Positions 53,197 to 62,025 of a DNA stretch of 64,000 bases are shown here, in pieces (within the stretch, counting starts at the first letter, position 1; each line of letters starts with the position of its first letter). Position numbers and translations under genes: made by a program. Source of the DNA: Petrimonas mucosa (GTDB taxonomy: Bacteria; Bacteroidota; Bacteroidia; Bacteroidales; Dysgonomonadaceae); contig NZ_LT608328.1 in the NCBI RefSeq assembly GCF_900095795.1, positions 3,651,001 through 3,715,000 on the forward strand, in the 5' to 3' direction. Below the pieces are notes generated by a model. The model did not search any database and was not told the DNA's origin. It saw only the letters and a list, made by a program, of their open reading frames with translations.

Positions 53197-54030
53197 TTAC
53201 CTTTTTTTTGCCAATGCGTAGGTCTTATCACGCAAAAAAACACCCAACTCATCCGTGCTGCCAAACGAACGGATCGTTTCGGGCATGATAGGCTCACCAA
53301 ACGTCAATGTCATCTCCTTCCCCCTCTTGTTGTACAGTTCGTGGCACAGGACAAGACTCTGCAGCTGCCAGCAGATAAAACGGGTAGCATAGAAGAGATA
53401 CCTGTTCCGACAATCGATGTAAAGCGGGATAACGGGTACCCGGGCCTTCTCAATGAGCTTGATTACCGAAGGTTGCCAGGTGCGGTCGTGGATCATAAGC
53501 CGCCCATTGCGGAATTTTAACCGGGAGACCGATCCTGCCGGGAAAAAGCCCATCGGGTTGCCTCCCCGCAAGTGGTCGATGCACTCCTTTATACCGGAGA
53601 GCGAGATGTGCTTCATCTTATCGGTATGCTTGTACGGATTGACCTTGATGAAGTTCTCATCCATCGTATCTACCAGTCCAAGAATGAAGTTGACCATCAC
53701 CTTGAAGTTGTCCACCCGGGAGGCAACGGTCTCGATGAGGGCGATCCCGTCGACGTGACCGTTGGGATGATTGGCGACCACAATAAATGGTTTAACCCTG
53801 AATGGCTCCAACACCTCGGCATTCACAACTGTACGCTTCAGGCCCAGCTTGTCGAGCAGATCGGTGCAGAAAGCTACGCCGGTAAGGTGTTTCGATCGGT
53901 CATAAATCTCGCAGGCATTTTTGAGCCCCGACAACTTCATTCCCCATTTTATGTACTTCTCTCCGTTCTTTCCACGAAAGATCGGATGAAACCTTCTTAT
54001 CTCGTCATCACTGATCAGGCGTTCTTTCAT
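53197..54030 (-). CDS. PlsC-like lysophospholipid acyltransferase
   Basis: 277 residues. The acyltransferase motif is VVANHPNGHVDGIALIE, with His and Asp in the H-x5-D spacing seen in hemolysin-like LPLATs, followed by the glycerol-phosphate pocket motif MGFFPAGSVSRLK and the VPVIPLYID strand. It transfers acyl chains to a lysolipid or an aminolipid precursor. Related enzymes make glycine or ornithine lipids with a GNAT partner, but no such partner gene is adjacent. Start chosen at ATG 54030 (MKERLISDD). Confidence 0.82.
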   Translation of the reverse strand: MKERLISDDEIRRFHPIFRGKNGEKYIKWGMKLSGLKNACEIYDRSKHLTGVAFCTDLLDKLGLKRTVVNAEVLEPFRVKPFIVVANHPNGHVDGIALIETVASRVDNFKVMVNFILGLVDTMDENFIKVNPYKHTDKMKHISLSGIKECIDHLRGGNPMGFFPAGSVSRLKFRNGRLMIHDRTWQPSVIKLIEKARVPVIPLYIDCRNRYLFYATRFICWQLQSLVLCHELYNKRGKEMTLTFGEPIMPETIRSFGSTDELGVFLRDKTYALAKKR

Positions 54031-54129
54031 GCGATATTGTCGTCTGTATTTCAACAAAAAATTACCGCAACTAAAACATCGGCTGTCTTAATATACGGTA
54101 ATCGATGAAATCAATCACTATTTCTCTTT

Positions 54130-55512
54130 TTATTTGAATTTTTCAATATATTCTATCATCTCTTTTCCGGCCGCTTCAGCCGCTTCAAGGGATTTTGCCT
54201 CCGAATAGATCCGGATAATCGGTTCGGTATTCGACTTGCGCAAGTGCACCCATTTATCGGGAAAATCGATCTTCACACCGTCGATATCGGTTACCTCCTC
54301 TCCGCTGTAGTGAGCCTTTATCTTTTGCAGTAGGGCATCGGTGTCGATATCGGGAGTAAGCTCGATCTTCTGTTTCGACATGAAGTAGCCGGGATAATCT
54401 GCCCTGAGTTCGCTTACCTTCTTCCCCGACTTAGCCAGATGGGTCAGAAAGAGAGCGATTCCCACCAACGCATCCCTTCCATAATGGGATGCCGGATAGA
54501 TTACTCCGCCGTTTCCTTCGCCTCCGATGACGGCACCAACCTCCTTCATTTTTGTCACCACGTTAACCTCACCTACTGCAGCTGCATAATATTTGCCGCC
54601 CCGTTGCAACGTAACATCACGCAAGGCACGGGTCGAGCTCAGGTTCGAAACCGTATTGCCAGGGGTGTGTTGCAGCACGTAGTCCGAAACGGCGACCAGG
54701 GTATACTCTTCGCCAAACGGCTCACCGTTCTCGCCATAGATTACCAGCCGGTCCACATCGGGATCGACGGCAAAGCCGACATCCGCCTTGGAGCTTTTCA
54801 TCAAGGAGGAGAGTTCAGTCAGGTTTTGAGGCAACGGCTCGGGGTTGTGCGAGAAATTGCCGTGCGGCGCACAATGCAACTTGAAGATCTCCTTTACACC
54901 CAATGCATAGAGCAACTCAGGAACAGCGTTTCCTCCAACCGAGTTAACCGCATCCACCGCAACCCTGAAGCGGGCAGCCTTAATGGCATCCGTATCCACG
55001 AGATCGAGTTTAAGTATCTCCTGGATATGGGCATGCAGGTATTGTTTGTAGCTCACCTCTCCCAGCTGGTCCACAGAAGCATATACGAAACTTTCCGACT
55101 CGGCCAGTTGCAGGATCAGGTTACCCTCTTCAGCATTGAGGAACTCCCCTTTGCCATTCAGCAATTTCAAGGCATTCCACTGTTTCGGGTTGTGACTGGC
55201 CGTTACGATGATACCGCCAGATGCAGCCTCTTTTACCACTGCCATCTCGGTGGTAGGCGTGGTTGCCATCCCAATATCCGTAACGTCGCACCCCATGCCG
55301 ATCAGGGTACCGGTTACAAGACTGTGTACCATACTGCCCGATATCCTTGCATCCCTTCCTACAACCACCCTTGGTCTTGGATTGCCGGTGGAGTTTTTGA
55401 TAAACAATGCATATGCCGATGTAAACTTTACTATATCGACCGGGGTGAGGTTTTCGCCCACAACCCCGCCAATGGTTCCCCTAATACCTGATATGGATTT
55501 GATTAGTGTCAT
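54130..55512 (-). CDS. glmM: phosphoglucosamine mutase
   Basis: Converts glucosamine-6-phosphate to glucosamine-1-phosphate for peptidoglycan and LPS. The 460-residue phosphohexomutase has the active-site serine in GGIIVTASHNPKQWNALKLL, the metal loop VGFAVDPDVDRLVIYGENG, the sugar loop VGGEGNGGVIYPASHYGRD and the phosphate-binding RKSNTEPIIRIYSEA near the C-terminus. It lies 6 bases after the DUF4827 gene, a pair seen across Bacteroidales. Confidence 0.9.
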   Translation of the reverse strand: MTLIKSISGIRGTIGGVVGENLTPVDIVKFTSAYALFIKNSTGNPRPRVVVGRDARISGSMVHSLVTGTLIGMGCDVTDIGMATTPTTEMAVVKEAASGGIIVTASHNPKQWNALKLLNGKGEFLNAEEGNLILQLAESESFVYASVDQLGEVSYKQYLHAHIQEILKLDLVDTDAIKAARFRVAVDAVNSVGGNAVPELLYALGVKEIFKLHCAPHGNFSHNPEPLPQNLTELSSLMKSSKADVGFAVDPDVDRLVIYGENGEPFGEEYTLVAVSDYVLQHTPGNTVSNLSSTRALRDVTLQRGGKYYAAAVGEVNVVTKMKEVGAVIGGEGNGGVIYPASHYGRDALVGIALFLTHLAKSGKKVSELRADYPGYFMSKQKIELTPDIDTDALLQKIKAHYSGEEVTDIDGVKIDFPDKWVHLRKSNTEPIIRIYSEAKSLEAAEAAGKEMIEYIEKFK

Positions 55513-55518
55513 ATCTTG

Positions 55519-56097
55519 TTATGATTGCGATTCAAACCTGTATTTAACATTGCCGTAATATGTTGTCGAATAGGATTGCTGGTCGGAAGAGGAGCCCATA
55601 TTGAACGGGACGATCATTTTCACCACACCAGTATGTCCAATATAGGTGAGCGGGACGACCCAACCGGGGGTTGTTCCTGAATAGAGGGAGCGGTTGGAGA
55701 CATTTACTGCTCCGCGGTAGATGAATGTTTCAGGAAAGGGGTTGGTTATCAGATTGTCGTTGCTATATTCGGTCGTGTCATTCGAAGAGGTGAAGTAGCG
55801 CAGGCCGCTGAACCTCACGTAGACCTCCTCGCCAATTTTCACCTTATGGGCGGTATCTCCCGGCACGATAATGTTGAAATATACGCCGGTAGCGGGGTCT
55901 CGATAGAACTCGTTGGGTTTGAAAACCAGATTCTCGGGAAATTCATCCAGGATGACCAGTTTATTTTCAAGGATGAACTTTTCGATTGCCCGGGTCTCAT
56001 CCTTGAGAAGCTCAGCATATGTCCTCCTCTTGTTGCAGGATGTGCCTACCAGCGCCAGGCCCAATAGACAAAATATAATGCAATATGTTTTTTTCAT
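55519..56097 (-). CDS. DUF4827 lipoprotein
   Basis: 192 residues with a lipobox (CLLGLALVGTSC), predicted lipid-anchored in the envelope. The body matches the Bacteroidales family DUF4827 in form, with YAELLKDETRAIEKFILENKLVIL and IGEEVYVRFSGLRYFTS. The overall plan resembles FKBP-like folds, without certainty. It is cotranscribed with glmM and has its own promoter element upstream. Confidence 0.82.
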   Translation of the reverse strand: MKKTYCIIFCLLGLALVGTSCNKRRTYAELLKDETRAIEKFILENKLVILDEFPENLVFKPNEFYRDPATGVYFNIIVPGDTAHKVKIGEEVYVRFSGLRYFTSSNDTTEYSNDNLITNPFPETFIYRGAVNVSNRSLYSGTTPGWVVPLTYIGHTGVVKMIVPFNMGSSSDQQSYSTTYYGNVKYRFESQS

Positions 56098-56128
56098 TGC
56101 GGAAAAATGAGAAAATTAAAATTGGCTA

Positions 56129-56136
56129 CAAATGTA
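56129..56136 (-). promoter_or_regulatory. -7 element (TACATTTG, minus strand) of DUF4827-glmM
   Basis: Exact TAnnTTTG match on the minus strand, 32 bases before the ATG at 56097. Confidence 0.5.
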
Positions 56137-56224
56137 AGCAATCCGCTTTAAAAAAAATGTTATTTGAGGCAAAATAAACGAAAACGTCTCCAGAGCCGAT
56201 CAGCCCCCAAAGTTATGACCTCGG

Positions 56225-56275
56225 CCGGAAAAAAAGAAAAGCCCCGGGCGATTTACCGGATAAACCGCTCCGGGA
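56225..56275 (-). terminator. terminator of the M23 peptidase-bactofilin operon
   Basis: CCCGG plus GCG (56243-56250) pair with CGC plus CCGGG (56266-56274) with one bulged T. On the minus strand the stem is followed by TTTTCTTTTTTT. Confidence 0.85.
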
Positions 56276-56319
56276 ACCCTATACAGTTAGTTACGGTCAC
56301 CGCCAGCTGAAAGAGAGTG

Positions 56320-56763
56320 TTATCCCTCAACCTTCTTGTTAAGCGGAACCATTTCGAGGGTCTTGCTCTTCATCTCGAGATCCTTATTGACAGCCTCGAT
56401 ATGGCTGATCTTCAAATTACCGTCGTAACGGCTACCCATTTCGATCTCCACTGCATCTGCCACAATATCTCCCTGAACGGAACAGGTGGACTTCAGGATA
56501 ACCTCTTTGCTTTTAATGTTTCCCTTGATGTGTCCGAAAAGGATGATGTAGTCGCTTTCCATATTCCCTTCCACATACGCCTTCTCACCCAGGATGATGC
56601 CCTGTTTCAGCGAGATGTTGCCTTCAACCTTGCCATCGATACGAATAACACTATCGCCAAAAAGATCGCCTTTAAAGACAATATCATTACCGACTATAGT
56701 GTTTATGGGCATGGAGTCCAAATTTGAGACGCCAGCCTCTTTTCTCCTTTCATCTTTAATCAT
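56320..56763 (-). CDS. bactofilin (polymer-forming cytoskeletal protein)
   Basis: 147 residues. The core is the right-handed beta-helix of bactofilins, with short repeats such as GDLFGDSVIRIDGKVEGNISLKQG, GEKAYVEGNMESDYIILFG and IKGNIKSKEVILKSTCSVQGDIVA. Bactofilins polymerise without nucleotides at the inner membrane and position wall enzymes. Start taken at ATG 56763 (MIKDERRK); ATG 56787 is possible but overlaps the peptidase more. The 8-base overlap with the M23 peptidase gene supports a shared role in cell shape. Confidence 0.9.
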   Translation of the reverse strand: MIKDERRKEAGVSNLDSMPINTIVGNDIVFKGDLFGDSVIRIDGKVEGNISLKQGIILGEKAYVEGNMESDYIILFGHIKGNIKSKEVILKSTCSVQGDIVADAVEIEMGSRYDGNLKISHIEAVNKDLEMKSKTLEMVPLNKKVEG

Positions 56764-57595
56764 AACTTTTTTCTTTTGTGTTAACATTTAAATACTCTTT
56801 GGGGTTAATTCGTTTGTTGTTAAATATTATCTCGTAATGAAGATGCGGTCCCGTACTCCTTCCGGTATTTCCCATCAAGCCGACTACCTCTGTATTTTCA
56901 ACTGTTTGACCCTCTTTTACCAATACCTTGTGAAGGTGTGCATAGAGTGTCTGTAAATTTTCATTATGCCGCACAATGACACATCCTCCAAGTCCCCCCT
57001 TATGACCTGCAAAGACAACCTTCCCCTTACCGGTAACCCGGATACTGTCGCCAACCTTCCCTTTTATATCCATGCCGGAATGGAACTCCCGCCCAACCCG
57101 TGTAAAGGGATTGCGACGGTATCCAAATTCGGAGGTGATCTTTCCTTCACATGGCTTTCCCAGGGGCAACATGTTCACCACCTCTTCCAATCCCTCTACC
57201 TGGTTCTCATAAAAGGTAGCGAACTCGTTGATGTTGATGATGTCGAAATCGGAACTCACCCCGCCCATATTGTCAATCTTCAATTTTTCCAACCCTCTCT
57301 CCTCGAGGAACATATTGAGCCGGTATATTCCGGAATCGATGGAGGCAAATGAGGCAAGCGCCTTGTTGACGTCGATCTGGCTCCGTATGAAGTTGGCTCT
57401 CTCGAGCCTTTCCTTGTATTGACGGCTGGTATTTTGGTAGATCATGAAACCGGAAACCAGAAAAAATGCAATTACCAGCAAGGCCGAAAACATTGCATAT
57501 TTACGCCAGTTCATGATGATATGGGTAGGAACTTGACGAACTTTACTCTCCCTGTCCTTAGAATTAACAATCAGTACCGAGGTTTTATGTATCAT
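56756..57595 (-). CDS. M23-family metallopeptidase (LytM-type), membrane-anchored
   Basis: 279 residues. A single N-terminal helix (YAMFSALLVIAFFLVSGFMIYQ) anchors it. A coiled-coil region follows, then the LytM domain with zinc ligands in REFHSGMDIKG (HxxxD) and GPHLHYEIIFN (HxH); both are intact, so it is probably an active endopeptidase that cuts peptidoglycan cross-bridges. It is coupled to the bactofilin gene, like the Csd1/CcmA pairs of other bacteria. Confidence 0.92.
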   Translation of the reverse strand: MIHKTSVLIVNSKDRESKVRQVPTHIIMNWRKYAMFSALLVIAFFLVSGFMIYQNTSRQYKERLERANFIRSQIDVNKALASFASIDSGIYRLNMFLEERGLEKLKIDNMGGVSSDFDIININEFATFYENQVEGLEEVVNMLPLGKPCEGKITSEFGYRRNPFTRVGREFHSGMDIKGKVGDSIRVTGKGKVVFAGHKGGLGGCVIVRHNENLQTLYAHLHKVLVKEGQTVENTEVVGLMGNTGRSTGPHLHYEIIFNNKRINPKEYLNVNTKEKSYD

Positions 57596-58266
57596 TGTAG
57601 ATGTTTCAGCTTTATGCGAACCTGCAAATAAAAAGATGTTCGCTGATTTATCCAGTTAATGTAATTAATTAAAAAACGAGTCTGACAGACATCGTATGGA
57701 GAAGGTTGTTCGGTTTATTGGCTGTTTTTGGTTTAAAACATCTCCACGATAATGACCCGCCATATCGTCCAGTAAAAATGAGCAACAGGTTTTTTCAACT
57801 CTTAAACAAAAAGCCCTTCACTGATTGCATACTCAAGACCATCCGGAATATCGACCGGCTTCCATACCAAAGTATGGTCGACCTATTTTTAACATATCAG
57901 CGACATGAACCATATACGCTACTATCCCTTAGAAACTAAGAACATATCAAAAAGCCCATAATATTTGTTGTACTATCCGGTTGCGAATGGCAAACACGAA
58001 AAGCTCCAAGGGTAATCACCTGTTACTGAAACACTATCCGGTAAAAGGAGAGACCTTGAAGAGAATAACAACTTGTACAGCAGGGGCTTACAGACATCTG
58101 TATCAATTTAAGCGACACGCCGTTTCTATTCGGAAAACAGGCAATGTCCATCTCAACTCATATTGTTGTCCAAATCCCAATGGGGGACTGGTTCGCAAAT
58201 ATAGATAAGAAATCTGAATTTCCGTCACAGAAAGTGATATTTTTTTAGCAGGCAGAGTCAAGCAGC
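57596..58266. other. 671-base stretch without a recognised gene
   Basis: Only short frames of 60-80 residues occur, with no family resemblance. It contains partially repeated words (ACTATCCGGT near 57974 and 58034; AACATATCA near 57891 and 57943) and a minus-strand TATATTTG (58203-58196). It borders the deleted IS30 element, so decayed insertion or gene remains are likely. Confidence 0.5.
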
Positions 58267-58275
58267 AAGTGCAAT

Positions 58276-58752
58276 TTACATTAATTGTTTGTAAAACTCA
58301 ACTTTGGGTGTGTTAAAGTCCAATTTTTTCCTCGGTCTTTCATTCAGCCTGTGCTGTATCCGCTTCAATCTGTCGGGTGGATAGTCCTTGAAGGACGCCC
58401 CCTTGGGGATGTATTGCCGGATGAGCTTGTTCGCGTTTTCGATCGATCCTTTTTGCCATGCCGAATAGGGGTCGGTGAAGTACACCGGGGCTTCCAGCAT
58501 CTCCGTGATCCATTCCGGGGTGGACCGGTTGCCGGGCAGGCGTTCCCTTCTCTCCATCGCCATCTCGTGGGCCAGTCGCCACGAGTAGCCCCCGCGCTTG
58601 TCCTTGTTGCGCTGCAACTCCCTGGACACCGCTGAAGGACTGACACCTATCAAGCTCGCGATCGTCCGCTGGGTGTCACCGTTTTCTAAACCTAAATAAA
58701 TCGCGTACCTTTGTTCTGAAGTTAACTGTTTGTATTTTTTCATAAGCAACAT
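58276..58752 (-). pseudogene. IS30-family transposase with an in-frame internal deletion
   Basis: 158 residues against roughly 320 for intact family members. The N-terminal helix-turn-helix is intact (LTSEQRYAIYLGLENGDTQRTIASLIGVSPSAVSRELQRN). The sequence then jumps, after TPEWITEMLEAP, to the end of the catalytic core VYFTDPYSAWQKGSIENANKL, which carries the DDE glutamate, and the normal C-terminus RIQHRLNERPRKKLDF. Both catalytic aspartates lie in the missing middle, so it cannot transpose by itself. The retained DNA-binding domain could still bind the element ends. Confidence 0.88.
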
Positions 58753-58767
58753 AATAGTTAATTTTAG

Positions 58768-58790
58768 GGAGACTTCGGTCTCCTTTTTCT
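58768..58790 (+). terminator. UUCG-loop terminator inside the IS end
   Basis: GGAGAC (58768-58773), TTCG loop, GTCTCC (58778-58783), then TTTTTCTTTT in the + direction. It would stop transcription leaving the transposase region toward the right or entering antisense to it. Confidence 0.85.
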
Positions 58791-58816
58791 TTTATGTTGC
58801 TGTCCGACTCTCTTCG

Positions 58817-58838
58817 GGGGCTTGCGCGCCCCCGGCCG
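58817..58838. repeat. GC-rich hairpin in the IS right end
   Basis: CGGGGGC and GCCCCCG arms around TTGCGC, about 80 bases before the right terminal repeat. Possibly a barrier to read-through from flanking genes into the transposase. Confidence 0.5.
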
Positions 58839-58949
58839 TTAGGCAAACCCCCCCGGTGTTTTTCATGATTGTTGTGAAGAATCATTTCAAAAAACAACAC
58901 GTGGATGTTGCACTTCTAAGTTGAACTTAGGGCAAATGATCATTTAATC

Positions 58950-60002
58950 CTACCTTGAGATGCTCCTCAGCTTGTCTGCATAGTGCGCGACCCCCTCCTC
59001 AAACCGGGCAAGAGCATCACTCAACGAACCGAAGAACTCTCCTCCCGAGGCGTTCAGATGCCCTCCGCCCTGAAAGAACTGCGCTGCAAATTCATTTGTG
59101 GGGAAAGAGCCTTGCGACCGGAACGAAAGTTTCACCATCTCCTCCTCTTCGCGGATAAAAACGGAAAAGATAATATCCTTGATGCTTAGCGGATAATTCA
59201 CAAACCCCTCGGTGTCGCCCTTGTTGTATCTGAACTGCTTCTGATCCTCGAGCGAGAGCCAGATGAGTGCCGTGTGCAGCTCGGGGTAAACCTTCATCCG
59301 TTGAGACAAGGTAAAGCCCAGAAGCCGAAAACGATCTTCGGTAAGGTTATTGTAGACAAGCGAATAGATTCGGTCCTTATCCACTCCCTTGCGGAGCAGC
59401 AGGCTTATTATCAGGTATATCTCCGGATTGTTGGAGTTGAATGTAAAACCTCCGGTATCGGTCATCATCCCGCAATAGATACACTCTGCCACGGTCCTGT
59501 CGATACCCTCATACCGGCCGGCCTGATATAGCAACCTGAAAATCAGTTCGCTTGTGGATGAAATAGCGGGATGGGAGATCACCACATCAAAGATGTCGCC
59601 GGGGAAAAGGTGATGATCGACAAGTATTTTGTGCGCGGACGATTTTTCCAGCAGCGGCGCCATGCCCCCCACCCGTTTCGGGATATTGTAATCGAGACAG
59701 AAAATCAGATCGGCATGATCAAAAATTACCTGTGCAGCCTTAGGGTTATACTCGTGAATGAGGATATCGTCGGAACCTTTCATCCACTTGAGGAAATAGG
59801 GAAACGAGTTGGGCACCATCAGCCTTACATCCTTCTGTTGCAGTTTCAGGTAATGATAGAGGGCTAGCGACGCCCCCAACGCATCCCCGTCGGGGGAGAG
59901 GTGTGTAGTGATCAAAATCTGCCGGCTCCTCTCCACCAGCTTAAACAGCCGCTGTAGAGCAGCCTTCTCTATAATCTCCGATAAGGGTTCGAAATAGTTC
60001 AT
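58950..60002 (-). CDS. nrnA: DHH-family phosphoesterase (NrnA-type oligoribonuclease/pAp phosphatase)
   Basis: 350 residues. DHH motifs are THLSPDGDALGASLALYHYL, LDYN, LVDHHLFPGD and GMMTDTGGF; the DHHA1 part has FVNYPLSIKDIIFSVF, KLSFRS and FFQGGGHLNASGGEF. NrnA enzymes degrade short RNA oligomers and pAp; some relatives cleave pApA, the product of c-di-AMP breakdown, which fits with cdaA being in the same region. Divergent or decayed sequence lies on its downstream side. The nearest upstream gene on the strand is comEC, 24 bases away. Confidence 0.9.
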   Translation of the reverse strand: MNYFEPLSEIIEKAALQRLFKLVERSRQILITTHLSPDGDALGASLALYHYLKLQQKDVRLMVPNSFPYFLKWMKGSDDILIHEYNPKAAQVIFDHADLIFCLDYNIPKRVGGMAPLLEKSSAHKILVDHHLFPGDIFDVVISHPAISSTSELIFRLLYQAGRYEGIDRTVAECIYCGMMTDTGGFTFNSNNPEIYLIISLLLRKGVDKDRIYSLVYNNLTEDRFRLLGFTLSQRMKVYPELHTALIWLSLEDQKQFRYNKGDTEGFVNYPLSIKDIIFSVFIREEEEMVKLSFRSQGSFPTNEFAAQFFQGGGHLNASGGEFFGSLSDALARFEEGVAHYADKLRSISR

Positions 60003-60026
60003 CTTTAATGAAAAAAGCCAAAATTA

Positions 60027-61988
60027 CTACAAATTTATGAAATATGCTCCATCCTGCCCTACATCATGGAAGGAGATTCCAAGTTTTTTACACTCTTCAA
60101 CCAGCCGGGATCTGCAGTGTGGAGGGAGGGAACTGTCCAGCACTATCTTGTCGGCACTGAAAATGGCACTCAACTGATTTATCGAGAAAGTGGGATCCCT
60201 TGAGAGAATCAGCAGATCGATCTCCATCGGCCGATCACTCTTCGCACCCATATAACGATTTTCGGAGAGCCGGACTATTTTTTTTGTCGGATGGGGTATA
60301 AAACCGTTTTCCTCAACTTCGAAGTAGATCCGTCTACCTCTCCCATAGAGGCCGATATCGCTGAACCCAGTTCTGTTAAAAACCGCCAACTGCATCTGAT
60401 CCCGGTACAGGTTACTAAAAGTGAGAGTCAGCATAAGGAGAAGCGAGCAGGTCAGGCCGGAGATCAGGGATCCCGCTTTTCTACAACCAAAAAAACGAAA
60501 CGTGAAGAAAACCATGAGTGACAACAAAAATGCCTGCAACGCGGAGAGCTGTTTTACAGCCAACTCTGCATAAGGCAGGGATTCGACAAGATAAACCACC
60601 TTCAGCACAAGATGGACCACCATCTTCAACCCCCATTCGCAAACCGGATAGAGGCCATCGGCAACGATATGAAAATGGGGCCTCATCCCCTCAAGGAGAA
60701 GTATCGGAACAGTAGCGTAGATCGCAATGCCTGTCAAGGGAACCACCACCATATTGGCAATAAAGAAATAGGTGGGAAAGGTTCCGAAATAGTACAACAC
60801 GATGGGAAAGACTCCCGCCTGGGCAGATATTGAAACCGAGAGGAGGCCCCATCCAAACTTACCGATTGAGCCACGTGGCCGAAAGAGCCTATCCATCACC
60901 GGCTTGTATAGAAGAATTGCCAGGACGGCTGCAAAACTCAACTGGAATCCAACATTGAAAAGGCTCATCGGATCAAAGAAGAGGATAAGAAAGGCTGCTG
61001 CCCCCAGTGAGTTGAGGGTAAACCCTTTTTTACCGGCAGCCCATCCGATGGAGGCAATAGTGAGCATCAGGGTTGCCCGGAGAACAGATGGGGAAAGTCC
61101 TGTAAGAAAGGCATAAAACCATAGCGCGACTACAATCAGCAGCTGTTTCAACACAGCCCGTGCACCGCTTTTCCCAAGGAAGGAAAAGAGAAAAGCAAAA
61201 ACTCCATAAACAATCCCCACATGCAGGCCGCTGACGGCCAGCACATGAGAAGTGCCTGAGGCCCGGAAAGCCTCCTTGAGTTCGTTTGTCAGCTCCTGCT
61301 TGTATCCCAAGGTAAGCGCGGAGACAAACGAGCGGGCATCCCGATCCAGCTCCAACTGCCGGTAGAATCTCAATACCCTGCTCCGCACTTTCTGTGCTGC
61401 AATATAGAAGGAAAAATGCTTTTTACCTGTAACGTGCCAGTTGGTGGATGAGAGAAAGGCATGGCCCGAAAAACCGTTGTTCCGCATAAACCGGGCGTAA
61501 TTGAAATCGTCGGGGTTTCCAAAATTCCTGAAAGGACGTATCGGGGCTACAAACCAAATCTCGTCGCCCGGACCGATACTCATTGCCCGCTCATCCTTCT
61601 GCAGATAAACCACAATCCGGCGTTGTAACGGATAGCCGATACGGACATTGCAGGCGTAGGTGCGTAACTTCTCTTCCGGAAAATCGGTCACCGTGGCGAT
61701 GCAGGCCAACGGAGTGTCGGAAAAAGCGTAGGCCGATTCCATCTCCTTTTGGCGGAACAGCATGGCGAAGAGAAAGAAGATCAACACAAAAAGCCCCCCA
61801 CCGAAGAGCCAGCGGCAGGCAAATTGCCGTTTCTCCGGGAGAAGTAAGGAGATGGCCACTACTCCCGCTCCCACAATGCATCCCAGCAGGGGAAATGGGA
61901 GTTCAACTAGAAATGCTGATACAGTTAATGAGGTTACAGCCGGGAGTAATAGCCTGAAAAAAGGTATCTTTTCCACCAACCCGCTCAT
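60027..61988 (-). CDS. comEC: ComEC/Rec2-family protein
   Basis: 653 residues. The N-terminal DUF4131/OB part (residues 1-200) is followed by the competence membrane domain (about ten helices) with SGTSHVLAVSGLHVGIVYGVF, the typical ComEC signature, and FLTGLSPSVLRATLMLTI. ComEC forms the inner-membrane channel for single-stranded DNA uptake. The C-terminal 120 residues show no HxHxDH metal motif of the usual beta-lactamase-like domain, so this part is degenerate or different. Start at ATG 61988; a GTG three codons earlier is possible. It ends 24 bases before nrnA and follows rpe by 37. Confidence 0.88.
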   Translation of the reverse strand: MSGLVEKIPFFRLLLPAVTSLTVSAFLVELPFPLLGCIVGAGVVAISLLLPEKRQFACRWLFGGGLFVLIFFLFAMLFRQKEMESAYAFSDTPLACIATVTDFPEEKLRTYACNVRIGYPLQRRIVVYLQKDERAMSIGPGDEIWFVAPIRPFRNFGNPDDFNYARFMRNNGFSGHAFLSSTNWHVTGKKHFSFYIAAQKVRSRVLRFYRQLELDRDARSFVSALTLGYKQELTNELKEAFRASGTSHVLAVSGLHVGIVYGVFAFLFSFLGKSGARAVLKQLLIVVALWFYAFLTGLSPSVLRATLMLTIASIGWAAGKKGFTLNSLGAAAFLILFFDPMSLFNVGFQLSFAAVLAILLYKPVMDRLFRPRGSIGKFGWGLLSVSISAQAGVFPIVLYYFGTFPTYFFIANMVVVPLTGIAIYATVPILLLEGMRPHFHIVADGLYPVCEWGLKMVVHLVLKVVYLVESLPYAELAVKQLSALQAFLLSLMVFFTFRFFGCRKAGSLISGLTCSLLLMLTLTFSNLYRDQMQLAVFNRTGFSDIGLYGRGRRIYFEVEENGFIPHPTKKIVRLSENRYMGAKSDRPMEIDLLILSRDPTFSINQLSAIFSADKIVLDSSLPPHCRSRLVEECKKLGISFHDVGQDGAYFINL

Positions 61989-62025
61989 AACTGTCACGCT
62001 TATGAGGGAGCGCAGCTATCCTGCG

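Larger units (their letters stand above)
58267..58915. mobile_element. internally deleted IS30-family insertion sequence
   Basis: Imperfect terminal inverted repeats start with AAGTGCAA at 58267 and, inverted, end with TTGCACTT at 58915; 11 of the first 14 bases match. The 649-base element holds a shortened transposase frame, about half of normal length. No target duplication is evident. A UUCG hairpin terminator and a GC-rich hairpin lie between the transposase start and the right end. Confidence 0.7.

Noticed and set aside
57981-58208. 75-codon frame in the gene-poor stretch
   Set aside because: No recognisable motif, no promoter match and no downstream partner; best treated as chance.
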